Shown here: positions 1 through 8,040 of the stretch, piece after piece
Layout of the letters: every line of letters begins with the position of its first letter
How positions within the stretch are numbered: the stretch's first letter is position 1
NCBI GenBank assembly: GCA_002495845.1
Contig: DAHF01000111.1
Span: 208-18,804, forward strand
Direction: 5' to 3'
From: Sulfolobus sp. UBA167
Lineage (GTDB): Archaea > Thermoproteota > Thermoprotei_A > Sulfolobales > Sulfolobaceae
Length of the DNA stretch: 18,597 nt
Notes under the pieces: generated by a model
Database searches by the model: none
Seen by the model: the letters and a program-made list of their open reading frames with translations, nothing else
Told to the model about the DNA's origin: nothing
Program-made: the position numbers and the translations under genes

Positions 1-273
1 TGTGTAGACGTTTCATCCTACACAGTGCCTTTTCAAGGGGTCTCAGGTTAGGGAAATATTCGCCTTCTGACGTCATGATTAACTTCTCTATACCAATGTC
101 TATCGCAACTGTGTTTTCAGTGTTAGACAAAAAGGGGAATTCATGATCAACTACGAAAGTGATGTATATACCTTCTCTGAGGCAGTTAACTTAACTATCA
201 ACCTCTTTACCTTGTCAAGAGGGAAGTCGCGGTGAACCATTATACTGAATATGGTTGTTGTGTACTTCGCACG
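1..273 (-). pseudogene. tnpB: Degraded tnpB fragment (IS200/IS605 or IS607-type), cut by the left edge
   Basis: Read on the minus strand, positions 172 to 1 encode a stretch containing VVDHEFPFL, then AIDIGIEKL, then EGEYFPNLRPLEKAL. This is typical of TnpB at the RuvC-I motif; the aspartate of AIDIG would be the first catalytic residue. The part before it (273 to about 170) reads as MVHRDFPLDKVKRLIVKL, also TnpB-like, but in a different frame. That frame ends at a stop at 151-153, and the other frame is closed upstream by a stop near 191-193. A frameshift therefore separates the two parts. No N-terminal TnpB region is found to the right. The rest of the protein would lie beyond the left edge. 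The element is dead as a TnpB source, at least through this copy. Family assignment is by recognition of the motifs, not by a search. Confidence 0.8.
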
Positions 274-443
274 CTAACTTCAACCGGGCTTTCAACGCCC
301 TCCACCTTCATCAGCGTAAGCACGAAAGCTAAACCCTAAGGCGGGCATCAGTCGAATATTGGTCGTTCCTACATATAAATATAAAGGCTATCCATCCACG
401 GAAGGGGTCTTCCGCCCCCTTAACTCCCACTAAGATAAAGAAA
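274..443. other. Non-coding flank of the tnpB relic, possible element end
   Basis: No convincing gene. The stretch is richer in GC than the other intergenic DNA here. At 402-407 and 416-421 it has a short inverted repeat (AAGGGG/CCCCTT, 8-base loop), overlapping an alternative hairpin GGAAG/CTTCC at 400-413. TnpB-family elements carry hairpins at their ends and an omega RNA overlapping the tnpB 3' part, so this may be residual element DNA. That is an inference: no matching second end is visible because the element leaves the window. The hairpin also lies just past the kinase stop codon and could serve as its 3' end. Confidence 0.3.
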
Positions 444-2516
444 TTATTTCTGATAAGAAGATGTCATGCTCAAGAAGAAATCCCTGACCTTCTCTGCGGT
501 GGGCCTGCTCTGTGGATCTGGTGATGTCATTAACTTTATGAAATCTATGACCTTAGGATCAACAATCCCATTAAGAAGTGAATAGTCTCTAGTAGAGTAT
601 AACGAAGCTGAGAGGAGAAGTTTGTCTTTGCTTTCTTCGAACTTCAACATTGAATCTATCATTTCCTTAGAGTTTAGCGACTGACCAGTAAGTAACTTAA
701 ACGTAGTTGCCCCAAGCGCATAAATGTCGGCAGATTTCCTAATCCCGCCAAAATATAGAGAATTAACTTGCTCCAGCGGTGCATAGTAAGGCGTATAGCT
801 GTTAGGCTTTGTCCCCTCCCTTACTGCTGAACCTAGATCTGCCAACTTGGGCTTGACTAAGTTATCTTTAATCTTATTGAAAGCCTCTAACCCATATGGT
901 GGGAGCTTCTCAGAGAACAGTATGTTCTGAGGCTTTACGTCGCAGTGCACATACCCTTCTGAGTGGACTATTGAAAGGGCATCAGCTATCCTCGCGGTTA
1001 CTAAGTAAACTATGAGAGTCCAATAATCCGAGTTTATGAGGTTGGTGACCTTCCTTAAATCCTCTGATGATCCGCCCTCCATCAGTTCCATGGCTATTAC
1101 CGGGGGCCTCTTTAGATATATCTCCGCATTACCTGATAATATTTCATTTATATCGTTTTTATCAGCATAGACTCCAAACAACTTTACAATGTAGTTTGAC
1201 CTGTCTGATAGCTCGCTCAACTTTGCCGACTCACCTAGCATTTCTACAACGTTTGAGACCATCGAAAGGGTCGGTATCTTGAGAGCGTAGTAACCTCCTG
1301 ATTTATATGACTTTAAAACGTAACCAGTACCTCCTGTGCCTATCACGTCTATTACCTTATATCCGTATATCTCTTCATTCTTCCACGTTCCAGGATCCCA
1401 GTTAGATAAGCTGACCTTCTTAAATGAGGAAGTCGCATTCAGCTCTACGCATGCTTGGTTAACATTTCTTTGGCACGCTCTTTTCAGGTACTCCAGATAC
1501 TCATTTCTCTCACCTATTTCGTTGAACTCTCTCGCTATCATGAAAAGCCAGTCAGGCGGGAAATTAGGCAATTGAGATGTCTGCTTTATTCCGTCAAACT
1601 TGTTCTTCTTCATCAACAACTTCGAAATCTCTTGAAATTCCTTGGCTTTCATCCCGTTCACAAGACACTTCAAAAGAAGGTTCATGTTGCAATTTGAATT
1701 TACAGTCAAGCTCAGCAGTTCACTGTCTTTATATACGAAGTCCATAAACTCACAATTACCTTTAGAGATAAGTTCGCAACTGAACTTAGCCAATTCTAAC
1801 TTAGACATTTTGTTTCTATTCTTCTTAACTGTTTCAATGCTACCTTTGATATTCCCCTTATTTAGCATCTCCATTGCTTTGTTGAAGGGACTCTTCCCCT
1901 TCCTTTTGGGGATAAAAGAAACAGCCGTGAGTAAAGCACCTCCGCCTACATACTCATAGTTCATCAAGAAAGGTGAAATTTGTACTCCGAATATGATTAA
2001 AGGAACGCCTATGGCCATCAGAACGCTCCAGAGCTTCAGGTTCCCCTTGTTAGTTAAGATTATGGAAAATATGGAAATTCCTAGTCCCAACAATGAAAAT
2101 AAAGAGTGAAAAGAAAAATAGCTGTAAATGAAGAAAGTAGACAGGAAAAAGTCTAAGATGAAGAACAAGATACCGAGCCTAGCTCTCTTGAATCCGAGCT
2201 GAAAGAGAGACAAAGACAACGTAAATGAGACCAGCTTGTAAGTCAATAGTGTAGGATAAAATATTGAAAATAGCAGGGAAACGACTGCAAAAGGGTACAA
2301 CAAAGTTTTCACTACGTCCACTTTTCCGTTGTACGCGTACGTCAGCATAATCATCGATACAAACAACAGAATTAATGAAATAATTAATGAATATGGATAA
2401 ATTGTGCTTAGATTTATTAACGCTTGCCCATACATAAGACTGAAAGACAAATCATATATCGAAAGAGCCAAAGCGATGACGCCTAACACGGCTGACAGTA
2501 CAAGTTTACCTTTCAT
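444..2516 (-). CDS. Membrane-anchored Hanks-type Ser/Thr protein kinase
   Basis: The 690-residue protein has three parts. Residues 1-200 are strongly hydrophobic, about six or seven membrane helices. Residues 205-365 are soluble and helical, with TPR/Sel1-like character (KRACQRNVNQACVEL at 345-359). Residues 384-690 are a protein kinase domain. Kinase landmarks are the glycine loop IGTGGTGYV (392-400), the ATP lysine K413 in ALK, the catalytic loop HCDVKPQN (524-531, D526, with Cys replacing the usual Arg of HRD), the metal-binding DLG (560-562, in place of DFG), APLE in place of APE (579-582) and D597 of helix F. Catalytic residues are all present, so it should be active on cytoplasmic proteins. 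The ATG at 2516 lies about 25 bases after a TATA box, implying a leaderless mRNA. It is a single-gene unit. Sulfolobales have several such kinases; I cannot say which orthologue this is. Confidence 0.93.
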   Translation of the reverse strand: MKGKLVLSAVLGVIALALSIYDLSFSLMYGQALINLSTIYPYSLIISLILLFVSMIMLTYAYNGKVDVVKTLLYPFAVVSLLFSIFYPTLLTYKLVSFTLSLSLFQLGFKRARLGILFFILDFFLSTFFIYSYFSFHSLFSLLGLGISIFSIILTNKGNLKLWSVLMAIGVPLIIFGVQISPFLMNYEYVGGGALLTAVSFIPKRKGKSPFNKAMEMLNKGNIKGSIETVKKNRNKMSKLELAKFSCELISKGNCEFMDFVYKDSELLSLTVNSNCNMNLLLKCLVNGMKAKEFQEISKLLMKKNKFDGIKQTSQLPNFPPDWLFMIAREFNEIGERNEYLEYLKRACQRNVNQACVELNATSSFKKVSLSNWDPGTWKNEEIYGYKVIDVIGTGGTGYVLKSYKSGGYYALKIPTLSMVSNVVEMLGESAKLSELSDRSNYIVKLFGVYADKNDINEILSGNAEIYLKRPPVIAMELMEGGSSEDLRKVTNLINSDYWTLIVYLVTARIADALSIVHSEGYVHCDVKPQNILFSEKLPPYGLEAFNKIKDNLVKPKLADLGSAVREGTKPNSYTPYYAPLEQVNSLYFGGIRKSADIYALGATTFKLLTGQSLNSKEMIDSMLKFEESKDKLLLSASLYSTRDYSLLNGIVDPKVIDFIKLMTSPDPQSRPTAEKVRDFFLSMTSSYQK

Positions 2517-2820
2517 ATCAAAAAATGGAAAAACTCTTTATATAAGACTGATCCTAGCTAAACTCGTAAAAAATAATAGTTTCATTGTTGCTAATCAGAT
2601 TTGTTAGAAGCTAGATAGTTATCTACTTGCATTCGATAAAATGTCATTCATTAGCCTGAAGAGTTTTTAAATCAGGATAGATATAGTGTATTTGTAATTG
2701 AAAAATAGAAAGAAACATAAATTAACATATTCTAGCCATTTTCAATTATACTTAATCATTACAACTTATCTATAGAAGATCTCACGTTAATCTTAAATCT
2801 TATCTACGCTTCTAATAATT
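2517..2820. other. Divergent intergenic region, 304 bases, two promoters only
   Basis: Very AT-rich. It holds the kinase TATA box at its left end and a TATA-like TTAAAT (2793-2798) about 25 bases before the ATG at 2821. A weak CCTGA/TCAGG hairpin (2655-2659 with 2672-2676) has no obvious role. No credible small gene was seen on either strand. Confidence 0.55.
2538..2546 (-). promoter_or_regulatory. TATA box of the kinase gene
   Basis: CTTATATAAAG on the minus strand is centred about 25 bases before the ATG at 2516. This is the distance expected when transcription starts at the start codon. Confidence 0.7.
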
Positions 2821-4137
2821 ATGGAATTTAGAAAGTTAATGAGACTTCTAACACTCTTTGCTGTTATAGCCCTGATTCCCTTTGCCTTCCAGTCCGCAAT
2901 AGCAATCGGTTCCACAAACTCGACGCTTTCAATTCAACACGAAAGTTATTACTCGTCATGTATTCAGCATACCTCAAATTTCGTATTTATACTTAACTAT
3001 ACAGTTAATTCCTCTTCTTACCATGAAAAGATTAATTTTACAAATAATTATGCATATAAGCATTTCTACGTGAATATAACGTCGCTCCAAAGCGGGGGGT
3101 TCTTGCTAAATGCGTCCCTCCCAAACATCTTTAAGGTGATATACAATCCAAGTAATACATGCTTCACAATATGGGCTGGAAATCTCACAGACAATGTAGT
3201 TTCTCTATATAGAGTACCTATGACAGGAATCCTGAAAATTGTCTATATAACTCCAGATGGACAGCAATATCTATCAGTTAATTTGACTAATATCAAGTTC
3301 GGATCCTCCTACGTAACAAAGGTGAACATGATAGATTACAAACCTGAAGTAATTTTCCTCGGTATGTCAAAAATTTCAGCTACACAGCTATCAGTTCAGT
3401 ACAATAGGAGTATTGTAGAAATTCATGAAGACGTGGTCAAGACATTCCCATTGAGCCAAACGACAATATACGAAGGAAATGCCATCTCTCCCGCTCTAGT
3501 GTTGAGCACCATGAATACTTTCTTTACGGAAATATTTGGAATTAATGGGAAACTCACAATGGTCTCATTTCTCCATAACCTAAAAAACGGAACATTGGTA
3601 TATGGCTTCTCTGATGGCAAGCTCTACTCAGGAACCAGTGCTTACTCTGCAGATTATGATGGGCAAAAAATTATATTGGTTCCTACTGACGCCGGTGTGG
3701 AGTCCTCAATACCTTTAGAAATGAGCCTCTCGGGAAACAACTTTTATGTGGTGAAAATAGATAATTCAGCAATATTAATCTATCCAAATGGTACTTATAC
3801 TGAGGCTAATATTTTCCCTTTAGCTAAATATAATTATTCCTTTATTATAAATAATAATGGCGCATTTAATGTAGAAGAATATGTTAGTCCAAACAACGGA
3901 ATAGGATATATAAATGGAAACGTAACGTTGTACTATCAAAATATGACGCAAATAATAAATGTGTATCATACTAACAACTTGACTTTCGTCCACGTTACAA
4001 AAGGGGAAGTCATAATAGAAAAAACCGGAGCTTCCGCTCTATCTGAGATGATTTTGCAAAACATTCCCTTCCTCTTTGTGGCTCTATTGATGGCGATAGG
4101 GGTTTCGGTCGTGGCTTACTTTATCTCAAAATCGTGA
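2821..4137 (+). CDS. Secreted, C-terminally anchored, heavily glycosylated protein of unknown function
   Basis: 438 residues. An N-terminal signal sequence (basic start, hydrophobic residues about 8-29, ending near AIAIG) is followed by a long polar domain rich in Asn, Ser, Thr and Tyr. A C-terminal membrane helix (about 411-435) and a short tail KS close the protein. This predicts a cell-surface protein held by its C-terminus with almost all mass outside. I count 15 N-x-S/T sequons, consistent with the N-glycosylated envelope proteins of Sulfolobales. There are only two cysteines, C47 and C114, likely a disulfide. No domain family was recognised; the beta-rich pattern would allow an S-layer-associated or binding protein, but that is a guess. 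The start is supported by a TATA-like element (2793-2798) at the leaderless distance. A hairpin follows the stop. Confidence 0.85.
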   Translation: MEFRKLMRLLTLFAVIALIPFAFQSAIAIGSTNSTLSIQHESYYSSCIQHTSNFVFILNYTVNSSSYHEKINFTNNYAYKHFYVNITSLQSGGFLLNASLPNIFKVIYNPSNTCFTIWAGNLTDNVVSLYRVPMTGILKIVYITPDGQQYLSVNLTNIKFGSSYVTKVNMIDYKPEVIFLGMSKISATQLSVQYNRSIVEIHEDVVKTFPLSQTTIYEGNAISPALVLSTMNTFFTEIFGINGKLTMVSFLHNLKNGTLVYGFSDGKLYSGTSAYSADYDGQKIILVPTDAGVESSIPLEMSLSGNNFYVVKIDNSAILIYPNGTYTEANIFPLAKYNYSFIINNNGAFNVEEYVSPNNGIGYINGNVTLYYQNMTQIINVYHTNNLTFVHVTKGEVIIEKTGASALSEMILQNIPFLFVALLMAIGVSVVAYFISKS

Positions 4138-4138
4138 T

Positions 4139-4156
4139 ACTACCATCTAAGGTAGT
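4139..4156 (+). terminator. Hairpin after the surface-protein gene
   Basis: ACTACC (4139-4144) pairs with GGTAGT (4151-4156) around a 6-base loop, starting two bases after the stop codon; a run of seven T follows at about 4185. It could shape the mRNA 3' end. Archaeal termination depends mainly on U-rich tracts, so the role is uncertain. Confidence 0.3.
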
Positions 4157-4213
4157 AAGTAGGAATTAAAATAGTGTCAAGAAATTTTTTTAATTGAGGT
4201 TCAAGCTCGAATT

Positions 4214-4753
4214 ATGGAATATTTAATCTCAATCTTACTTTCGTTAGCCATTGGAACAGGGCACGGGATAGAACCGGATCACGTATCTACTGCAAGACTT
4301 TACAAAAAAGACTATAGAAAGATAATTAAATTTGCTATATTTCATTCTGCTGGATATCTAATTATCGCAATACCCTTAGTTTACCTTGCTTCGTTCTTCG
4401 AGGAAGAAATAATAATAATGGCAGACATAATAGGTATGGCGTTCGGAGCTCTTCTCCTAATAGAAACTGTAACTGGAAGGGAGTTTGACATTGAGCCCAA
4501 GTTCGCAGGTATACTTCAAGGAAGTATTGTCCTTACACCTTCCAAAATACTTACTATAATACTTGCATTCGAATCAGCATTTCCTTTTAACGTTTTAATA
4601 CTGTCAGCTTTCGTTCTAGGGTCTACGATTTCAATAATTGCGCTGGGATTACTCACGCTCATACCAGACAGAATTTCCTTCGCTTTCAACATTGGAGTAT
4701 CGCTAATCACCATAGGTTACATTTTATATCAACTAATTGCAACAATCATATAG
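4214..4753 (+). CDS. Small NiCoT/UreH-like metal permease with HX4DH motif
   Basis: 179 residues, five or six hydrophobic helices. The first helix ends in GTGHGIEPDHVSTA: H17-x4-D22-H23 is the HX4DH metal-selectivity signature of nickel/cobalt permeases (NiCoT, and the related NicO/RcnA and UreH families). A second family-like feature is FHSAGYL near residues 43-49, similar to the conserved histidine motif of the next helix. It is shorter than classical NiCoT proteins (about 300 or more residues) and closer to the UreH-like group. Predicted role: movement of Ni2+, Co2+ or another transition metal across the membrane; direction cannot be told. No urease, hydrogenase or cobalamin gene is nearby. 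A T-rich TATA-like element near 4189-4195 lies about 25 bases before the ATG, so the mRNA is probably leaderless. Confidence 0.75.
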   Translation: MEYLISILLSLAIGTGHGIEPDHVSTARLYKKDYRKIIKFAIFHSAGYLIIAIPLVYLASFFEEEIIIMADIIGMAFGALLLIETVTGREFDIEPKFAGILQGSIVLTPSKILTIILAFESAFPFNVLILSAFVLGSTISIIALGLLTLIPDRISFAFNIGVSLITIGYILYQLIATII

Positions 4754-4793
4754 AGCTCTTTCCCTTTATATTGCTAGAAAAAGAATGTTCACT

Positions 4794-5102
4794 ATGGTAA
4801 ACTGTAACTTGTTCGTAAGCAAGCTACTTGAACCTTCATCTATGACGCTATTAAACGATGAGACTCTCCTGAAAGGATTTCTCGAGAAAGCTAAGCCTTG
4901 TCTCATTTATGCAGGGACTACTACGTCTCTAAATGAAGAGACTCACAATTTAGAAAGTGAGTTCTCCGCCAAACTATTGGAGACTAAAGAGGGAAAATAC
5001 GGATTCCTTGCAATTTATGATGGGATACTAGTGATATTTTATAAAAGCCATGATAGCCAAGTGGAATTCTTCGTTTTTAAAAACATACTTTACAATAGAT
5101 AG
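4794..5102 (+). CDS. Hypothetical 102-aa soluble protein
   Basis: I do not recognise the family. The protein starts MVNCNLFVSKLL and contains a middle segment KPCLIYAG followed by a strand-rich C-terminal half (KYGFLAIYDGILVIFYKS), an alternation that suggests a small alpha/beta fold. There are no signal or membrane segments and two cysteines (C4 and one in KPCLIY). I chose the ATG at 4794 because TTTATA (4766-4771) lies about 25 bases upstream, as in other leaderless genes here. The ATG at 4785 (three residues longer) is possible; a TTG at 4737 inside the preceding gene is unlikely. It lies 40 bases after the metal permease but probably has its own promoter. Confidence 0.6.
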   Translation: MVNCNLFVSKLLEPSSMTLLNDETLLKGFLEKAKPCLIYAGTTTSLNEETHNLESEFSAKLLETKEGKYGFLAIYDGILVIFYKSHDSQVEFFVFKNILYNR

Positions 5103-5169
5103 CTAAAAAAGTAAAGGAGAGTTACAAAATAAAGGAAAGTATTTTAAGATTTCGCGAGATCTTCTATTG

Positions 5170-5364
5170 ATGGCGTTCTCATCACTACTCTTCGTGTCGA
5201 TAATAATGACAATGATAAGCGTGATAATGATTTTCCTCGGCCTATCTTACACCGTACTAGACCTACTCGATGCGCCTGGGTTTAAAGGCGTAAGGTATAT
5301 AGGAATAACCCTAGCCATACTAGGTGTTTTCCTTGCTGTAATAACGTTCTACGTGATCAAATAG
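5170..5364 (+). CDS. Small two-helix membrane protein
   Basis: 64 residues, almost entirely two membrane helices (about 3-27 and 42-62) separated by a short loop containing DLLDAPGFKGVRY, with a short C-terminal tail. No known domain recognised. The ATG at 5170 is preferred over the TTG just before it because TTTTAAG (5142-5148) lies about 25 bases upstream. It is separated from the preceding gene by 67 bases and converges on the dehydrogenase gene. Proteins of this kind often act as membrane-complex accessory subunits, but nothing here ties it to a partner. Confidence 0.65.
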   Translation: MAFSSLLFVSIIMTMISVIMIFLGLSYTVLDLLDAPGFKGVRYIGITLAILGVFLAVITFYVIK

Positions 5365-5416
5365 CCTAAAAATATTTCTTTACCTTTCTAAATTTTGACA
5401 AAAGATTACTCATTAA

Positions 5417-6310
5417 TTATAGATAGTCAGCTACCCTTACCTCATTTAGCGCTTTTCCGTCCTTCAAAAAGCTCTGCACGTTTCTGATCGCTATTTCCAT
5501 TGCCTTATGCATGACTTCCTCGTTTCCGTAAGCCCCAGCAGTATGAAAAGTTGCAAAGAAATTCTTTAGGGACCATAGGCTCGAATCTATAAAGTTCTCT
5601 TTCCCATCTTTCCTCCAAAACACGTCTGTGGCAAACCTTACGTCACGTCTCTGCGAAAGAAGTTTGAACATACCCTCCTCATCTACGGTTTCTCCCCTTC
5701 CAACGTTGACAATAATGCAGTTGTTCTTTACTTTATTTAATAATTCATAATTTAGAATCTCTTTTGTTAAATTATTTAAAGGAAGAGTATCCACAATTAT
5801 ATCCGCTTGTTCAACGTATTTATGCAGGGAATCGACAGAGTCAACGATATCAAAGGGCGATTTATCCTTGAAAGACCTTGATATACCTATGTTGAATGTG
5901 TGAAATGCGTTCTTACCTATCCTAGCTATTTCAATTCCTATTCCTCCAGCACCGAGAACTAGCAAAGTCTTGTTGTAGACTTGGTACGATATTAGCCTTT
6001 CCTTAGAGTTCACTCCCTTTGCAGCGCCTAAGATCAGTCCCCATGCATGTTCCGCCACAGGGATTGAATAAGCCCCTGCGTTAGAAAACACCCTTATTCC
6101 TTTTAACGGCTTGAAGTCCAGATCATCTACTCCGGCCGAAAAGGTCTGTATCACTTTAAGGTTTTTACATTTATGTAGCAATCTGTTTATCTGCTTTGGC
6201 CAGCCTAAAATTATTTCAGCTTTTTCTATGTCTTCCTCTGAAGGTCTGTCTATGATTGGAATAATTTTCTTCAATTCGTCTGGCAATTCCTCTGTAGATA
6301 TTATTAACAT
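5417..6310 (-). CDS. D-2-hydroxyacid dehydrogenase family protein
   Basis: 297 residues, NAD(P)-dependent reduction of a 2-oxoacid or the reverse. The nucleotide-binding motif is VLGAGGIG (GxGxxG, G120/G122/G125). The substrate-binding arginine is R205 in VNVGRG and the catalytic histidine is H256 in FHTAG (usually PHIAG). SAGVDDLD near 58-65 matches the conserved S-x-G-V-D of the catalytic domain. The catalytic glutamate that normally follows the DVF motif is not obvious: the sequence reads DVFWRKDG (229-236), with no Glu at the usual position. It is shorter than phosphoglycerate dehydrogenase and has no ACT domain. Likely a glyoxylate/hydroxypyruvate-type or related reductase; the substrate is not determinable. 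It lies 53 bases downstream of the MFS gene on the same strand but has its own TATA box. Confidence 0.88.
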   Translation of the reverse strand: MLIISTEELPDELKKIIPIIDRPSEEDIEKAEIILGWPKQINRLLHKCKNLKVIQTFSAGVDDLDFKPLKGIRVFSNAGAYSIPVAEHAWGLILGAAKGVNSKERLISYQVYNKTLLVLGAGGIGIEIARIGKNAFHTFNIGISRSFKDKSPFDIVDSVDSLHKYVEQADIIVDTLPLNNLTKEILNYELLNKVKNNCIIVNVGRGETVDEEGMFKLLSQRRDVRFATDVFWRKDGKENFIDSSLWSLKNFFATFHTAGAYGNEEVMHKAMEIAIRNVQSFLKDGKALNEVRVADYL

Positions 6311-6345
6311 AGGAAATCAAAACAACTGAGCATTCAACACTAAAA

Positions 6346-6358
6346 AGAATATATATAT
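6346..6358 (-). promoter_or_regulatory. TATA box of the 2-hydroxyacid dehydrogenase gene
   Basis: An alternating CTATATATATATTC on the minus strand lies 36-48 bases before the ATG at 6310. Transcription should start about 10-20 bases upstream of the gene, giving a short leader without a clear Shine-Dalgarno sequence. Confidence 0.6.
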
Positions 6359-6363
6359 AGCCC

Positions 6364-7413
6364 TCATTGGACCGTGACTAACATTTTCTTCTTTGACACG
6401 TTAATCCTTCTGTTCATTAGAAAAACAAGAAGTATGAACGCTAATGACGATATAGAGAGAATTAAGGACGACATTAATCTCTCACTGAACGCTAATGATG
6501 CTAATTCGGGAAACAGAAGCCCACCAAATGATGCAAGGTTCATGCTAGGTCCTATTTTAGAAGGTTCCACGTTCACCTTCCTAGCTAGAATAGGTAAGAG
6601 GGAGTTCAAGCCCAGACCGAACATCGTGAAAACAGCTAAAAATCCTATATTTAAAGTGAGATAACCTAATATCGCTGTAAGAACTATAACTGCATTAATT
6701 GCAATTACGCCTGATAATACTCTTTTAATTGTAGGAAACAGGAGATATGCAGGCAACGAAAGTGAATACCCGATCACCGTCTCAAGGAACGCTTTGTCGC
6801 CTAGCATGGACGGAACCAATTGCATTAGATAAGCAGGAACAAATCCTAGGAAGAATATTACAAAAGCCTTCCATGAAAAGGACAAATTGCCAGTTTTGCT
6901 AACGTTATATCTCCTAGTCTTCAGTGAAAGTAAAAACAGCGACAAAACTCCAGGGACGAACATGTAAGATCCCAATCCTATGTATAAGAAAGCTGACAAA
7001 ATCCATCCTATTGCCCAACCTCCCATGGTGAGTCCTATTATCTTCCTGTTCTCGCTGAGACTTGCTAGCTCTATTGACGCAGAAGTTGCTATTCCGAACA
7101 TGATACCTAGAGAAAATCTTGTAATTATTAGAAACACATAGTTAATGAAAAATGAGTCCGCTAGGGATATCGCGCTCATTGTTATTAGCGCACTTATCAT
7201 TGCTCTCTCTATTCCAAAGATTCCTGTAAACTTCGAATAAACAAAAGGAGTCAACATCCTCCCTAGGAACGGGACTCCTATCAAGATGATTGAGATCCAA
7301 GCTGGTAATCTTTCTAACTCAATAAAGAAAATGTAACCTAGTAGATAAAACGAGGATAGCGAGTAAGATATAATTGGAAGGAAAGCTCTGCTCCCAACGT
7401 TATACTTGAACAT
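6364..7413 (-). CDS. MFS-type transporter, substrate unknown
   Basis: 349 residues with about ten to twelve hydrophobic helices. The pattern fits a compact major facilitator protein: an N-terminal half, a basic central loop (SLKTRRYNVSKTG, about 163-175), a C-terminal half and a basic tail (NRRINVSKKK). RFSLGIMFGIATSA resembles the conserved helix-4 region of MFS proteins. Motif A between helices 2 and 3 is weak (GRMLTPF). The length is below the usual 400 or so residues, so one or two helices may be missing or short. Substrate cannot be predicted. The gene has its own AT-rich promoter (TTTAAATAAAG near 7442-7453). Confidence 0.75.
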   Translation of the reverse strand: MFKYNVGSRAFLPIISYSLSSFYLLGYIFFIELERLPAWISIILIGVPFLGRMLTPFVYSKFTGIFGIERAMISALITMSAISLADSFFINYVFLIITRFSLGIMFGIATSASIELASLSENRKIIGLTMGGWAIGWILSAFLYIGLGSYMFVPGVLSLFLLSLKTRRYNVSKTGNLSFSWKAFVIFFLGFVPAYLMQLVPSMLGDKAFLETVIGYSLSLPAYLLFPTIKRVLSGVIAINAVIVLTAILGYLTLNIGFLAVFTMFGLGLNSLLPILARKVNVEPSKIGPSMNLASFGGLLFPELASLAFSERLMSSLILSISSLAFILLVFLMNRRINVSKKKMLVTVQ

Positions 7414-7535
7414 TACGGTCTATAATTCATACATTACTATCTTTATTTAAATCTTAAGTCGACTAAGTTTAAACATTACTAAAAAAGCTTAAACTCACCT
7501 TTTTGCAAAAAGACGAATTAAGAAAATTCAACTTT

Positions 7536-8009
7536 TTAGATAAAATGCATTCCTTTTCCTTGAGATGAAGGCTGCCCTAGTTTGGTCGTAAAGCTGAGCA
7601 TGATGAATATCCCTGTATTCCTGACCCTCACGAAGTTCTCTAGGAAGTCATTCTCGTCTGCGACATCGAATACTGCCTTTGTCAGCTGGATAACTTGGGG
7701 TACTTGTTGGCCTAAAGGTATAGTTGCTATGTCTATACCGTTAAGGAGAACTTCTTTTTGTATGCTAAGAAGAAATTCTCCTCTTTCCTCAGGTTTCATA
7801 GAGGATAATTTCTGGAAGTGTTCTCCAGCTACTTGTATTCCCATAGCTATAATGTAGAAATTACTGTTATCCTTCAGCCTTATGACGTCAACGACTGGAC
7901 CTCCTTGAGGCGGAGAAACGGACAAATGAAAGAACTCTTGGGCTTGAGGTGGCCTGAAAGTTTTCATATTTAGGGCTTCAAAAAGGAGCCTTACCTGATC
8001 GTCGTTCAT
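7536..8009 (-). CDS. Conserved-looking soluble protein downstream of doxDA (DUF2299-like?)
   Basis: 157 residues, no membrane segment. An N-terminal helical part (DDQVRLLFEALN) is followed by a region with FFHLSVSPPQGGPVVDVIRL (25-44), an MKPEERGEFLLSIQKEVL helix (71-88) and a C-terminal part with PQVIQLTKAVF. This order (SPP segment, eeR-x-FL helix, PQ-x-I strand) reminds me of the DUF2299 family, whose fold resembles secretion-chaperone proteins; this is from memory and not certain. It begins 31 bases after doxA on the same strand, with no Shine-Dalgarno sequence and a weak TATA-like TTAATT 25 bases upstream. It may be co-transcribed with doxDA or separately leaderless. A direct role in thiosulfate oxidation is not shown. 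Confidence 0.65.
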   Translation of the reverse strand: MNDDQVRLLFEALNMKTFRPPQAQEFFHLSVSPPQGGPVVDVIRLKDNSNFYIIAMGIQVAGEHFQKLSSMKPEERGEFLLSIQKEVLLNGIDIATIPLGQQVPQVIQLTKAVFDVADENDFLENFVRVRNTGIFIMLSFTTKLGQPSSQGKGMHFI

Positions 8010-8040
8010 TAGAATAAGAGAGTGAAAAAAGAATTAATTT

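Noticed and set aside
4737..4793. TTG start for the 102-aa gene inside the metal permease gene
   Set aside because: The upstream part overlaps the previous gene and the TATA box at 4766-4771 would lie inside the coding region; ATG 4794 fits better.
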